DNA of 64,000 nt from Burkholderiales bacterium (GTDB taxonomy: Bacteria; Pseudomonadota; Gammaproteobacteria; Burkholderiales; Usitatibacteraceae), in the NCBI GenBank assembly GCA_026125445.1, contig JAHCLE010000001.1, positions 1 through 64,000 on the forward strand, in the 5' to 3' direction. The position numbers and the translations under genes were made by a program. Under the pieces are notes generated by a model. The model did no database searches. It saw only the letters and a list, made by a program, of their open reading frames with translations, and had not been told where the DNA came from. Positions 1 to 8,511 of this stretch are shown one piece after another; position 1 is the first letter of the stretch; each line of letters begins with the position of its first letter.

Positions 1-1
1 C

Positions 2-1159
2 GCGACCGTGACCGAGGTGCTCTCCGAGTCGAGCCAGCGCGTGAGCCCGCGCTGTCCCTGGTTCGGCACCTGCGGCGGTTGCGCCATGCAGCACGTGGAT
101 GCCGCGGCGCAGGTGGCCGCCAAGCAGCGCGTGCTGGAGGACAACCTCGCGAGGATCGGCAAGGTCGTCCCGGAGTCGGTCCTTCCGCCCATCCATGGCC
201 CGACCTGGGGCTATCGCCACCGCGCGCGCCTGTCGGTGCACTTCGTGGCCAAGAAGGGCGGGGTGCTGGTGGGCTTCCACGAGAGGAAGTCGAGCTACGT
301 GGCCGACGTGCGCTCGTGCGAGGTGCTGCCGCCGGCCATCTCGCGCCTCATCGTGCCGCTGCGCGAACTCTTCACGACAATGGCGCTGCGCGAGCGGCTG
401 CCGCAGGTGGAGCTCGCCGTGGGCGAGTCGGTCACCGTACTCGTGCTGCGGAACCTCGAGCCGCTGGGCGAGGAGGACCGCACGAAGCTGCGCGCCTTCG
501 CGGATCGCCACGGCATCCAGTGGTGGCTGCAGCCCAAGGGGCCGGACACGGCGCACCCCTTCCACCCGGAATCGGCGCCGGCGCTCGACTACCGCCTGCC
601 GGAATTCGGGCTCTCGATCGGCTTCGGGCCCACGGAGTTCACGCAGGTGAACGCGGCCGTGAACCGCGTGCTGGTCAAGCGCGCCGTGGACCTCCTCGAT
701 CCGCGCCCGGGTGAACGCGTCGGCGACCTTTTCTGCGGGTTGGGCAACTTCACGCTGGCGCTCGCCTCGCGCGGGGCCACGGTGGTGGGCATGGAAGGCC
801 TCGCCTCCCTCGTCGCCCGCGGCGAGGCCAACGCGCGCGCCAACGGGCTCGAGGGCCGCGCGAGCTTCATCGCCTACGACCTCTACACCGACGCGCCCGG
901 GGCGCTCGCGCGCCTGGGGCGCGTCGACAAGCTGCTGATCGATCCCCCGCGTGACGGCGCCGTGGAGATCTGCAAGGCGCTGCCGGAATCCGGCGCGCCC
1001 ACGCGCATCGTCTACGTCTCCTGCAGTCCCTCGACGCTGGCCCGCGACGCGGGCGTGCTGGTGAACGTGAAGGGCTACCGGCTGCTCGCCGCGGGCGTGG
1101 TCAACATGTTCCCGCACACGGGGCACGTTGAATCCATTGCGGTTTTCGCGCGCATATAG
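2..1159 (+). CDS. rlmD: 23S rRNA (uracil-1939-C5)-methyltransferase, 5' truncated by window
   Basis: SAM-dependent methylation of U1939 in 23S rRNA; cytoplasmic. The frame is open to the left edge, and the first visible residues look like the end of a TRAM domain, so the GTG at 8 is not the true start. The Fe-S cysteines are visible as C-x5-CGGC near residues 18-27, with a fourth Cys in VRSCEVLPP. The Rossmann SAM site is [15 protein letters not shown], followed by LIDPPRDGA. The catalytic Cys is in [12 protein letters not shown]. The C-terminus is complete. RlmD is preferred over RlmC/TrmA because of the iron-sulfur motif and the TRAM remnant, but the subfamily call is by recognition only. 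Confidence 0.9.
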   Translation, partial: ATVTEVLSESSQRVSPRCPWFGTCGGCAMQHVDAAAQVAAKQRVLEDNLARIGKVVPESVLPPIHGPTWGYRHRARLSVHFVAKKGGVLVGFHERKSSYVADVRSCEVLPPAISRLIVPLRELFTTMALRERLPQVELAVGESVTVLVLRNLEPLGEEDRTKLRAFADRHGIQWWLQPKGPDTAHPFHPESAPALDYRLPEFGLSIGFGPTEFTQVNAAVNRVLVKRAVDLLDPRPGERVGDLFCGLGNFTLALASRGATVVGMEGLASLVARGEANARANGLEGRASFIAYDLYTDAPGALARLGRVDKLLIDPPRDGAVEICKALPESGAPTRIVYVSCSPSTLARDAGVLVNVKGYRLLAAGVVNMFPHTGHVESIAVFARI

Positions 1160-1178
1160 GCAAGGACTTATTAGAAGA

Positions 1179-1223
1179 ATCTCGATCATTGATTGGACGC
1201 TCCGGAAGGCGGATTCCTAGAAT
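1179..1223 (+). promoter_or_regulatory. Predicted LysR operator plus -10 box (copy 1)
   Basis: The block ATCTCGATCATTGATTGGA (1179-1197) contains a T-N11-A LysR-type dyad. A conserved CGGAA stretch follows, then TTCC-TAGAAT, with the -10-like TAGAAT at 1218-1223. The same block at the same spacing (39 nt from motif start to -10) lies at 5184-5228 before the porin. It would drive the gene at 1282 and the SulP transporter after it. Confidence 0.6.
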
Positions 1224-1281
1224 TCGCCCACATGCGGGCCGTGTCCGCCGACGCGCGCCCCTTCCAACCAGGAGGCAGTCC

Positions 1282-1920
1282 ATGAACGACGTGTTTGCGA
1301 AGAACCGGGCGACGACGGCGGAGGAAGCGGCGAAGATCGTCCCGCGGGCGGAGTTCCGGGTCTTCGGCCAGGGCGTGATCGACACGGTGCGCGCGCACAT
1401 GTACAACGGCCGCACGGTCCTGCAGGCGGCCCGCCGCATGCCCGCCGAGACGTACTTCCTCTCGGTCAACACGAACGAGGCCAACGTGAAGGTCCGCGAC
1501 GGCCTGCTCGACATCAAGACCAAGGTGGGAGAGACGCCGGAAGGCTACGAGATCTTCCAGCCGCGGGGGAAGTTCCAGTTTCCCGTGAGCCGCGCCGACC
1601 TCGCCACGATCCTCGGGCACCTCAAGGCGGACATGAAGCTCGACAAGGACTCGTACGCCATCGGCGAGTTCATCGAGATGGCGCGCGCGCACCCGGCGCT
1701 GCGCGTGGTCACCGTCGAGAAGATGCGCTACGGCTTCACGATCGACGGAATCATCTGCGAGTACGCCCAGGTGTGGCTCAACGGCGCCCTCATCGAGACG
1801 GCCTGCGCCGAAAGCGAGAACTACGCGGGCATGAAGCAGGTGATCGAGGAGCTCGGCCTGTCGGAACTGCCGAACACGAACTACCTGCGCGCCGCCAAGC
1901 GCGTGGTGGGGCTGGCCTGA
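1282..1920 (+). CDS. CYTH-like (triphosphate-tunnel-fold) protein
   Basis: 212-residue cytoplasmic protein of unassigned function. The start is the ATG at 1282, which has a GGAGG ribosome site at 1271; an earlier in-frame start has none and would begin upstream of the predicted promoter. The strand pattern is CYTH-like. AEFRVFG stands where ExExK is expected. TYFLSVNTNEANVKVR resembles the YFDT...LRxR strand, LLDIKTKVG the T-x-K strand, and EKMRYGFTIDGIICEYAQV the K-x-R...D-x-v strand. Several acidic metal ligands differ from catalytic CYTH enzymes, so hydrolysis of a triphosphate is not assured. The SulP gene follows after 28 bases, so the two are probably co-transcribed. The family call is inference from the pattern. 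Confidence 0.5.
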   Translation: MNDVFAKNRATTAEEAAKIVPRAEFRVFGQGVIDTVRAHMYNGRTVLQAARRMPAETYFLSVNTNEANVKVRDGLLDIKTKVGETPEGYEIFQPRGKFQFPVSRADLATILGHLKADMKLDKDSYAIGEFIEMARAHPALRVVTVEKMRYGFTIDGIICEYAQVWLNGALIETACAESENYAGMKQVIEELGLSELPNTNYLRAAKRVVGLA

Positions 1921-1948
1921 GCCGGCGGCCGGCCGGCCGTGGGAGCGC

Positions 1949-4198
1949 GTGGTCGTGAACACGAGGGAGGCGGGCTGGCGGCTGCCTGAGACGGTCGCGC
2001 GCTGGCTCGTCGCGCCCCGGCGCGGCGACGTCTGGGGCGGCCTCGCGGCGATGCTCGTCGCGCTGCCGGCCGCCATCGGCTTCGGCGTGGCCGTATTCGC
2101 CGCGCTCGGACCGGGCTTCGCCGCCCACGGAGCCCTCGCGGGCATCGTCGGCACCGTCGTCATCGGGATACTCGCCTCGAGCCTCGGCGGCACCGACCGC
2201 CTCATCAGCGCGCCGTGCGCCCCGGCGGCCGCGGTGCTGTCCGCCTTCGCCCTGGAGATGGCCGGTCGCGGGGACGACCCGCACGTGATCGTCCTCATGC
2301 TCGTGATGGTGGGCGTGCTGGCCGGCCTCATCCAGGTCCTCTTGGGCATGGCCGGCGTCGGCGGGCTGATCAAGTACATCCCGTATCCCGTGGTGAGCGG
2401 CTACCTCACGGGGGTCGGGCTCATCATCATCGCGAGCCAGTTGCCGAAGCTGCTGGGCGTGCCCGACGGCACCGGGCTGTGGGCGAGCCTGGGCAGTCCC
2501 TCGCGGTGGGACCCTCGAGCGATCGCCATCGGCACGGTGACGGCCGGCGTCATGGTCGCCTCCGCCCAGGCGAACCTGCGGGTGCCCGGCACGCTGCTCG
2601 GCATCGCCGCGGGCGCGCTCGTGTACTTCGCCCTGGCGATCGTCGACCCCGGCCTGCGCGTCCTCGCGGACAACGACCTCGTTCTCGGTCCCCTCGGCGC
2701 CTCGGGGGCGGGCTTCCTCGAGTCGTTCGTCGAGCGCTGGGGCGCCATCGGCCGCATGGGAGGCGCGCACGTCGCGGGGCTCGCGGGCAGCGCGGTCACC
2801 CTGGCCGCGCTGCTGTCGATCGACACGCTCAAGACCTGCGTCGTGCTCGACAAGCTCACGCGCGCGCGGCACGACTCGGACCGCGAGCTGATCGCGCAGG
2901 GCATCGCCAACGTCGCCTCGTCGGCCTGCGGCGGAATCTCGGGCGCGGGCACGATGGGCGCCACGCTCGTGGGCCTGAACAGCGGCGCGCAGTCCCGGGC
3001 CACCGGGATGATGCAGGGCGTCTTCGCGCTCGCCGCCGCGGTGGTCCTGGGCGCCTTCGTGGCCTGGATCCCGGTGGCGACGCTGGCCGGCATCCTGGTG
3101 GCGATCGGGTTCCGCATGATCGACCGGGAGCCGCTGCGCTTCCTGGGCTCGCGCGCCACCACCCTCGACTTCCTCGTGGTCGCCGCGGTGGTGGTCGTCG
3201 CGGTCTCCGTGGGCCTCATCGCGGCCTCCGCGGTGGGCGTGGGCCTCGCCATGGTCCTCTTCGTGCGCGAGCAGAGCGGCGGCAGCGTCGTGCGCCACAA
3301 GCTCGAGCTGGGCGAGGCGCCCTCGACCTGGCACCGCCCGGAGGCGGAGCTGGAGGCGCTGTCGCGGAAGTCGTCCCAGGCGGTGATCTTCGAGCTCCAG
3401 GGCACGCTCTTCTTCGGCAATACCTACCAGCTCTACGTGGACCTGGAGCACGAGATCCGCACGCGGCGCTTCGTGATCCTCGACCTGAAGCGCGTGCGCT
3501 CGATCGACGTGACCGCCGCGCAGGTGTTCGCCCAGGTGCGCGACGCGATCGAGGAGCGGGGCGCCCGCCTGGTCATCTGCGGGGCGAGCGGCGGACGGCA
3601 GGACGCCGCGCGCATGCGCAGCCTCCTGGCGCAGATGGGCCTGCTCGCGCCGGACAGCAAGTCGGTTCGTGTCTACCCGGACCTGGACGGGGCCATCGCG
3701 TACGTGGAGGACCGCCTGCTGCGGGAGAGCGAGTTCACCCCGTCCGACGAGGCCCCGATGGAGCTGCGCGAGATCGAGCTCTTCGCCGGCTACCGCGAGG
3801 AGACGCTCGCCGACCTCGAGGCGGCGATGAAGGTCCGTCACTACGTGGCGGGCGAGACCATCTACGCGCGCGGCTCTCCGGGCGACGAGCTGTACTGGGT
3901 GCGCAAGGGCGCCGTGCGCCTCGTGGCCTCCCTGGGCGACAAGGGGCATCGTGCCGTGGCCGGATTCGGGCGCGGCGACTACTTCGGCGGGCTCGCGTTC
4001 CTCGACAACGAGCCGCGGCCGAACGAGGCCGTCGCGGTGGCGCCGACCGAGGTCTACGTCCTCACGCGAGGCGACTTCGAGCAGATCGCGCTCAAGCACC
4101 GCACGCTCGCGTTCAACCTCGCCTCGGCGATGGCGCGCACGCTCGCGCGCCGGCTGCGCAGGACGCAGCTGCAGCTGGCGACGCTCCAGGAATCCTGA
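1949..4198 (+). CDS. SulP anion transporter fused to STAS and cyclic-nucleotide-binding domains
   Basis: Inner-membrane transporter of the SulP/SLC26 family (sulfate, bicarbonate or similar anions). Residues about 25-430 form the hydrophobic transport core, with the SulP stretch SIDTLKTCVVLDKLTRAR and GGISGAGTMGATLVGLNSGA. A STAS domain follows at about 455-570 (VILDLKRVRSIDVTAAQ). A cNMP-type beta-roll lies at about 610-735, with FGGLAFLDNEPRPNEAVA in place of the phosphate-binding cassette. The usual FGE and R-x-A residues are altered there, so cAMP binding may be lost. It starts at a GTG 28 bases after the preceding gene; another GTG lies 6 bases on. The substrate is unknown. Confidence 0.88.
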   Translation: MVVNTREAGWRLPETVARWLVAPRRGDVWGGLAAMLVALPAAIGFGVAVFAALGPGFAAHGALAGIVGTVVIGILASSLGGTDRLISAPCAPAAAVLSAFALEMAGRGDDPHVIVLMLVMVGVLAGLIQVLLGMAGVGGLIKYIPYPVVSGYLTGVGLIIIASQLPKLLGVPDGTGLWASLGSPSRWDPRAIAIGTVTAGVMVASAQANLRVPGTLLGIAAGALVYFALAIVDPGLRVLADNDLVLGPLGASGAGFLESFVERWGAIGRMGGAHVAGLAGSAVTLAALLSIDTLKTCVVLDKLTRARHDSDRELIAQGIANVASSACGGISGAGTMGATLVGLNSGAQSRATGMMQGVFALAAAVVLGAFVAWIPVATLAGILVAIGFRMIDREPLRFLGSRATTLDFLVVAAVVVVAVSVGLIAASAVGVGLAMVLFVREQSGGSVVRHKLELGEAPSTWHRPEAELEALSRKSSQAVIFELQGTLFFGNTYQLYVDLEHEIRTRRFVILDLKRVRSIDVTAAQVFAQVRDAIEERGARLVICGASGGRQDAARMRSLLAQMGLLAPDSKSVRVYPDLDGAIAYVEDRLLRESEFTPSDEAPMELREIELFAGYREETLADLEAAMKVRHYVAGETIYARGSPGDELYWVRKGAVRLVASLGDKGHRAVAGFGRGDYFGGLAFLDNEPRPNEAVAVAPTEVYVLTRGDFEQIALKHRTLAFNLASAMARTLARRLRRTQLQLATLQES

Positions 4199-4209
4199 GG
4201 GGAGGCCGG

Positions 4210-5130
4210 TCAGCGAACGCCCGCGACGGCGCGGGCGGCGCCCTGCAGGTCCCGGTTCACGAAGCCGATGAAGGCCTCGGTCGCCTTGGAGAAGGGCTTG
4301 CCGTGGTGCCAGCACAGGAAGATCTGGCGCTCGAGCTTGAGTCCCCGCACCTTCACGGCGCGAAGCCTGCCGTCCTCGAGCTCGTGGGACACGGCGAGGC
4401 GCGAGACGAAGGAGATGCCGAGCCCCGCCTCCACGGCGCGCTTCACCGCCCCGATGTTGCCCAGCTCCATGACGGACTCGGGGGCGATGCCGGCGGCGGA
4501 GAGCTGCTCCATCAGGCTCTCGGCGCTGGCCGAGTCGCGGCGCGGGAGCGCGAAGGGCATCTGCCTGAGGCTCTCGGGCCGCACGCTCCTCATCTGCGCG
4601 AACACGTGGTTCGAGGGCACGATGAGCAGGAGCTCGTCGCGCAGGACGGGCTTCACGGCGATGCGCTCGTCGCGGATGGGCGAGCCCTCGCCCACGATGG
4701 CCACGTCGAGCGCGCCCTCGACGAGCATCTCGATGACGCGGCGGGCCGGCTCGACGCGCACGTCGATCTCGACGCCGGGATGCAGCCCGCGGAAGCGGGC
4801 GAGGAGCTCGGGCAGCAGGTAGCTGCCGACGACCTGGCTCGCGCCGATCGCCACCCGGCCCGCGCGCAGCTCGCGAAGGTCGATGAGCTCGGTCTGCAGC
4901 CGCGCCACGCGCCCGAGGATCTCCTCGGCCGCCGCGAGGGCCACCCGGCCCGACTCCGAGAGCGAGATCTTCTTGCCCACGCGGTCGAAGAGCTTGACCT
5001 TGAGGGCGTCCTCGAGCGCGACCACCTGCGCGCTGACGGCAGGCTGCGTGAGGTGCAGCTTCTCCGCGGCGCGCGAGAAGCTGTTGAGCGTGGCCACCGC
5101 GCAGAAGGTGCGCAGCTGGGCGAGCGTCAT
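4210..5130 (-). CDS. LysR-family transcriptional regulator
   Basis: 306-residue LTTR. The N-terminal winged helix spans residues 1-60 (TLAQLRTFCAVATLNSFSRAAEKLHLTQPAVSAQVVALE), and the rest is the co-inducer domain (GASQVVGSYLLPELLARFRG). The ATG at 5130 is chosen; a GTG one codon earlier is possible. It is transcribed divergently from the porin operon and converges on the SulP gene, with 11 bases between stops. The intergenic region holds a T-N11-A site that is repeated upstream of the other operon. The simplest reading is that this protein regulates both operons and itself. It resembles CbbR/CysB-like LTTRs in general form, but no specific ligand can be named. Confidence 0.88.
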   Translation of the reverse strand: MTLAQLRTFCAVATLNSFSRAAEKLHLTQPAVSAQVVALEDALKVKLFDRVGKKISLSESGRVALAAAEEILGRVARLQTELIDLRELRAGRVAIGASQVVGSYLLPELLARFRGLHPGVEIDVRVEPARRVIEMLVEGALDVAIVGEGSPIRDERIAVKPVLRDELLLIVPSNHVFAQMRSVRPESLRQMPFALPRRDSASAESLMEQLSAAGIAPESVMELGNIGAVKRAVEAGLGISFVSRLAVSHELEDGRLRAVKVRGLKLERQIFLCWHHGKPFSKATEAFIGFVNRDLQGAARAVAGVR

Positions 5131-5183
5131 CACGGAGAATCCGCGGCCGGGCGTTCATTCATAGGGAAAACATTATATGACCG

Positions 5184-5228
5184 ATCTCGAGGTTTGATTG
5201 GATTCGGAAAAGGGGGAATTCCTAGAAT
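5184..5228 (+). promoter_or_regulatory. Predicted LysR operator plus -10 box (copy 2)
   Basis: ATCTCGAGGTTTGATTGGA (5184-5202) followed by CGGAA, a G-rich stretch, TTCC and TAGAAT (5223-5228). It matches copy 1 at 1179-1223 with the same 39-nt spacing. It lies between the divergent LysR gene and the porin, the classical position of an LTTR activation and autoregulation site. Confidence 0.65.
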
Positions 5229-5276
5229 GAGTCCACGAAATTCCGACCCCAGAAAAGCCCCTTCAAGGAGATCACG

Positions 5277-6557
5277 ATGTCCACGCCCCTCGAATTCCGC
5301 GCCAAGCTGCTCGCGACGCTGGTCTGCGCCGCCCTCGGCGGGACCCTGCTGCCCGCGACCGCCTCGGCCGCCGAAGCCGACCTGATCCAGAAGATCGAAG
5401 CGCTGCAGAAGGAGATCGACGCCCTCAAGGCGCAGGTGCAGAAGGTTCAGGCCGAGCAGAAGAAGGCCCCGGCCGCGGCGCCGGCCGCCGGCGCGCCGGT
5501 CCAGCAGGCCGAAGTGGAAGGCTGGCGCAAGTACTTCTCCGCCGTGCCCACCGGGGAGGCCCCCGCCACCAGCGCCCGCACGGGCATCACGATCTACGGG
5601 CGCGCCGACCTCGGCTACGAAAGCAACGACGACGGCGTGGTGCGCCGCAAGGTCCTGAACAGCTACTCCTCGCGGATCGGCTTCAAGGGCACGCGGGTCC
5701 TGTCGGACGACCTGACCGGCATCATCCAGGTCGAGACCGGGATCGCTCCGGACGACAACGCCAACAGCGGCACGTGGGGCAGCCGCGAGACCTACGCGGG
5801 CCTGCGCAGCAAGTCGATGGGCACGATCAAGGCGGGCAAGCACGACTCCCCGTTCAAGGATCTCGAGGGCGAGAGCGCGCCGATGTGGGGCAACGGCGAG
5901 ATCATGGAGGTGATCATCCACGGCAAGGGAACGTCGCGCGCCGCGGGCTCCAGCTGGGCGAACTTCCACACCCGATACACCAACGTGGTGCAGTACGAGA
6001 CCCCGAAGTTCTCCGGCCTCCAGGGCAAGATCGCCTACAGCACCGACGAGGTGAACGGCGCCGCGGGCACGGTCAAGAAGCCCTCCTATGCCGCCTCGGC
6101 CGACTGGCAGGGCGGCGGCTGGTACGCCGGCCTCGCCTACCAGAACACGGAGAACTTCAACGGCATGGGCAACGACCTCACGGGCGTGAAGGCCGCCGGG
6201 AGCTGGGAGACCAAGAGCTACTCGCTGGGCGCCCAGTGGAGCCGCATCGACAACTCCACCGGCAAGAAGACCAACAACTGGCTGGCCTCCGGCGTCTACA
6301 AGTTCAGCCCGTGGGCGCTCAAGGCGAGCTATGGCGCCTCGAGCGAGACCGCGAGCGGCGCCAACGACGGGCTCGCCATGATGGCGCTCGAACTCGACTA
6401 CAACATCGACAAGCACACCGCGATCTACGGGTACTACACGAAGATCAAGAACGACCCGAACGCGCGCGGCCGCTTCGAGGCGGGCGAGAACACCTACACG
6501 CCGGTCGCGGGGCAGGATCCCTCGATCTTCGCGATCGCCATCCGCTACAACTTCTGA
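5277..6557 (+). CDS. Gram-negative trimeric porin (Neisseria/Burkholderia type)
   Basis: 426-residue outer-membrane channel. The start has AAGGAG at 5264. A signal peptide ends near ASAAEAD (about residue 32). A short coiled-coil/Ala-Pro linker at residues 33-80 is an unusual N-terminal extension for a general porin and could contact peptidoglycan or neighbouring subunits. The barrel begins at GITIYGRADLGYESN. Typical porin stretches SRIGFKGTRVLSDDLTGIIQVETG and a terminal aromatic residue (AIRYNF) for Bam-dependent insertion are present. It is first in the operon behind the LysR-type operator, so it probably admits the anionic substrates that the downstream enzymes and transporter handle. 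Confidence 0.9.
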   Translation: MSTPLEFRAKLLATLVCAALGGTLLPATASAAEADLIQKIEALQKEIDALKAQVQKVQAEQKKAPAAAPAAGAPVQQAEVEGWRKYFSAVPTGEAPATSARTGITIYGRADLGYESNDDGVVRRKVLNSYSSRIGFKGTRVLSDDLTGIIQVETGIAPDDNANSGTWGSRETYAGLRSKSMGTIKAGKHDSPFKDLEGESAPMWGNGEIMEVIIHGKGTSRAAGSSWANFHTRYTNVVQYETPKFSGLQGKIAYSTDEVNGAAGTVKKPSYAASADWQGGGWYAGLAYQNTENFNGMGNDLTGVKAAGSWETKSYSLGAQWSRIDNSTGKKTNNWLASGVYKFSPWALKASYGASSETASGANDGLAMMALELDYNIDKHTAIYGYYTKIKNDPNARGRFEAGENTYTPVAGQDPSIFAIAIRYNF

Positions 6558-6643
6558 GGCCCCCTGGCCGCCGGCCCGCTCCGGTCGAATACCGACCGGA
6601 GCGGGCGGGCCGGCGAGGGCCCCGCACGACTGGAGAAAGGCAC

Positions 6644-8485
6644 ATGGACATGAAACGGCTCGCCAGGATCGTCGCCAGCCTCGTGGCAGCGGCGTTCCTC
6701 GCCTCGCCCGCGCTCCCCGCGGCGGCGAAGGAGTCGCCCCGGGCGCTCTACGCCACCACCGCCGAGAGGTACCCGTCGCCGAAGCTGGCCGACGTGGAGG
6801 GGCGCGAGTACAAGATCCTCTTCGACCCGGCGAAGACCAGCGCCGAGATGCCCGCAGCGTTCGCGGACCTGTGGGGCAAGATCAAGGCTGCGGCCGCGAA
6901 GCAGGGCTTCAAGGTCACGGAAAAGGAGAAGAACCCCCTCGCGATCGAGTTCTCCACCAAGGAGTACTTCGACACGAAGGAGCAGGCCCTCTGGAACAAG
7001 GGCTACCTCATCCGCATCACCACGCGCTACAAGGACGGCAAGCCGGGCGAGACGGTGGCCGTCACCGTGAAGAGCGTGTTCGAGGACGCCGAGAAGACGC
7101 TCGCCGTCCCGCTCGCCGTCGTGGGCGTCGACAAGTCGAAGACCGAGGCCGAGGAGAACGTGGGCTTCGGGCCGGACGGGATGCTGCGCGGCTACGTGGA
7201 GAAGGGCTCCTCCTTCAGCGTCCCGCTCGCGGCGCTGGGCAAGTTCACGCTCGGCGACTTCGCGAAGTACCTGCCGGAACTCTCGAAGCTGGGGCTGCCG
7301 GCGGAAACGGCGCTCGTCTCCACGAAGGCGTACTCCTGGCGCGTGCGCCCCGGCGCCGTCGTGCTGCCGGGAACCGCTCCCTGCGGCATCTCCATGGAGG
7401 CCTGGGCCCGCACGCAGGACGGCAAGCCGTTCCTGTACGACTTCTCCTTCGGCTACAGCGACATCGACTTCTACGGCTCCCCGGACCTGCACGCCGCCGG
7501 CGAGCAGTTCATGGAGAAGGTGCTGAAGGGCGAGCTCGCCTCCCTCACGGCCGCCGACAGCGGCAAGTGGGGCGGCTCCAAGGTCCGGCAGATGATGGGC
7601 CGGGCGATCCCGGTCACCGCCGCCGCGCCTGCCGCGGCCGCGCCGAAGGCGGCTCCTGCCGCCCCCAAGGCCGATGCGAAGAAAGCGCCCGTGGCGTTCA
7701 TCACGTCGCCCACGCCCCCCGTCCACCCCATGGACGCGAAGTTCGGCGTCGCCTCGCCCCCCGCCTACATCAAGCACTACGAGGCGGACAAGGCCGGCAA
7801 GGTGCTCCTCAGCCCGTACCTGCAGGTGGCCTCGAAGGATTTTCCGGCGGTGCTCAGCGTCAAGGAAGCGCCCTACAACTGGGTCATCGACGCCGACGGC
7901 AACGTGGCGATCATGCCGGAGGCCGCCCACCCCTACGGGCGCACCTACCCGAACGGCTTCTTCCGGCCGGAGGACCAGTCGCAGCGCAAGCCCGGCACGC
8001 GCGAGAACTATGGCCACGTCTCCGCCCTCGGCGGCGCCCCCGGCCGCATCAGCGGCGAGATCCTCTACGACAAGGACACCAACACCTGGGTCCTCAACAA
8101 CAAGTCGGGCCGTTACACCAAGCACAACATCGACCGCACGCCCGAGCAGCTCGTGAACGCCGCGACGATGATCCGCGAGGTCGTGGATCCGGGCAAGACC
8201 GCCTGGGGCAGCGTGTTCTTCCTCCTCGAGTACTGCTCCGAGGAGATGCGCACGGCGCTGATGGGCACGGGCAAGGTGCAGTACGACGATCCGGCCAAGA
8301 AGTCGCGGCCCCACCTCGTGGTGATGGAAGGCGGGACGACCACCTTCAAGCCCGAGGAAATGCCGAAGGTCGCGGCGCCGGCGCCCGCCAAGGCCGCCGC
8401 GCCCGCCGCCGGCGAGGCCGCTCCCGCCGCCAAGCCCGCCAAGGCCAAGAAGGCCAAGGCCGCGCAGAACGACGACCCGTCCTGA
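6644..8485 (+). CDS. Exported two-domain protein: CYTH-like domain plus uncharacterised C-terminal domain
   Basis: 613 residues with a signal peptide (cleavage near ALPAAAKES), so periplasmic or secreted. The start is ATG 6644, two codons before a second possible Met. Residues about 45-310 look CYTH-like: EYFDTKEQALWNKGYLIRIT matches the YFDT...LRIR strand, followed by VAVTVKSVFED. An Ala/Pro/Lys linker (about 325-355) leads to a second domain with NWVIDADGNVAIMPEA, GHVSALGGAPGRISGEILYD and NNKSGRYT. From memory this resembles a GH-S...AGE...SGHY module seen in some secreted or polymorphic-toxin proteins. The tail is an Ala/Lys-rich low-complexity stretch. It sits between porin and pyrophosphatase. 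The biochemical function is unknown. Confidence 0.6.
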   Translation: MDMKRLARIVASLVAAAFLASPALPAAAKESPRALYATTAERYPSPKLADVEGREYKILFDPAKTSAEMPAAFADLWGKIKAAAAKQGFKVTEKEKNPLAIEFSTKEYFDTKEQALWNKGYLIRITTRYKDGKPGETVAVTVKSVFEDAEKTLAVPLAVVGVDKSKTEAEENVGFGPDGMLRGYVEKGSSFSVPLAALGKFTLGDFAKYLPELSKLGLPAETALVSTKAYSWRVRPGAVVLPGTAPCGISMEAWARTQDGKPFLYDFSFGYSDIDFYGSPDLHAAGEQFMEKVLKGELASLTAADSGKWGGSKVRQMMGRAIPVTAAAPAAAAPKAAPAAPKADAKKAPVAFITSPTPPVHPMDAKFGVASPPAYIKHYEADKAGKVLLSPYLQVASKDFPAVLSVKEAPYNWVIDADGNVAIMPEAAHPYGRTYPNGFFRPEDQSQRKPGTRENYGHVSALGGAPGRISGEILYDKDTNTWVLNNKSGRYTKHNIDRTPEQLVNAATMIREVVDPGKTAWGSVFFLLEYCSEEMRTALMGTGKVQYDDPAKKSRPHLVVMEGGTTTFKPEEMPKVAAPAPAKAAAPAAGEAAPAAKPAKAKKAKAAQNDDPS

Positions 8486-8511
8486 GCTCCGGAAGAATCG
8501 AGGAAACGCAC

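Noticed and set aside
1790-5158. Very long minus-strand open frame (over 1100 codons) across the SulP and LysR genes
   Set aside because: Arg/Gly/His/Ala-rich translation with no motifs; it is the antisense shadow of high-GC codons. The overlapping SulP and LysR frames have clear domains.
5164-5228. TTGATT treated as a sigma70 -35 for the porin promoter
   Set aside because: It is 23 nt from TAGAAT, too far for sigma70; its conservation fits an activator site better.
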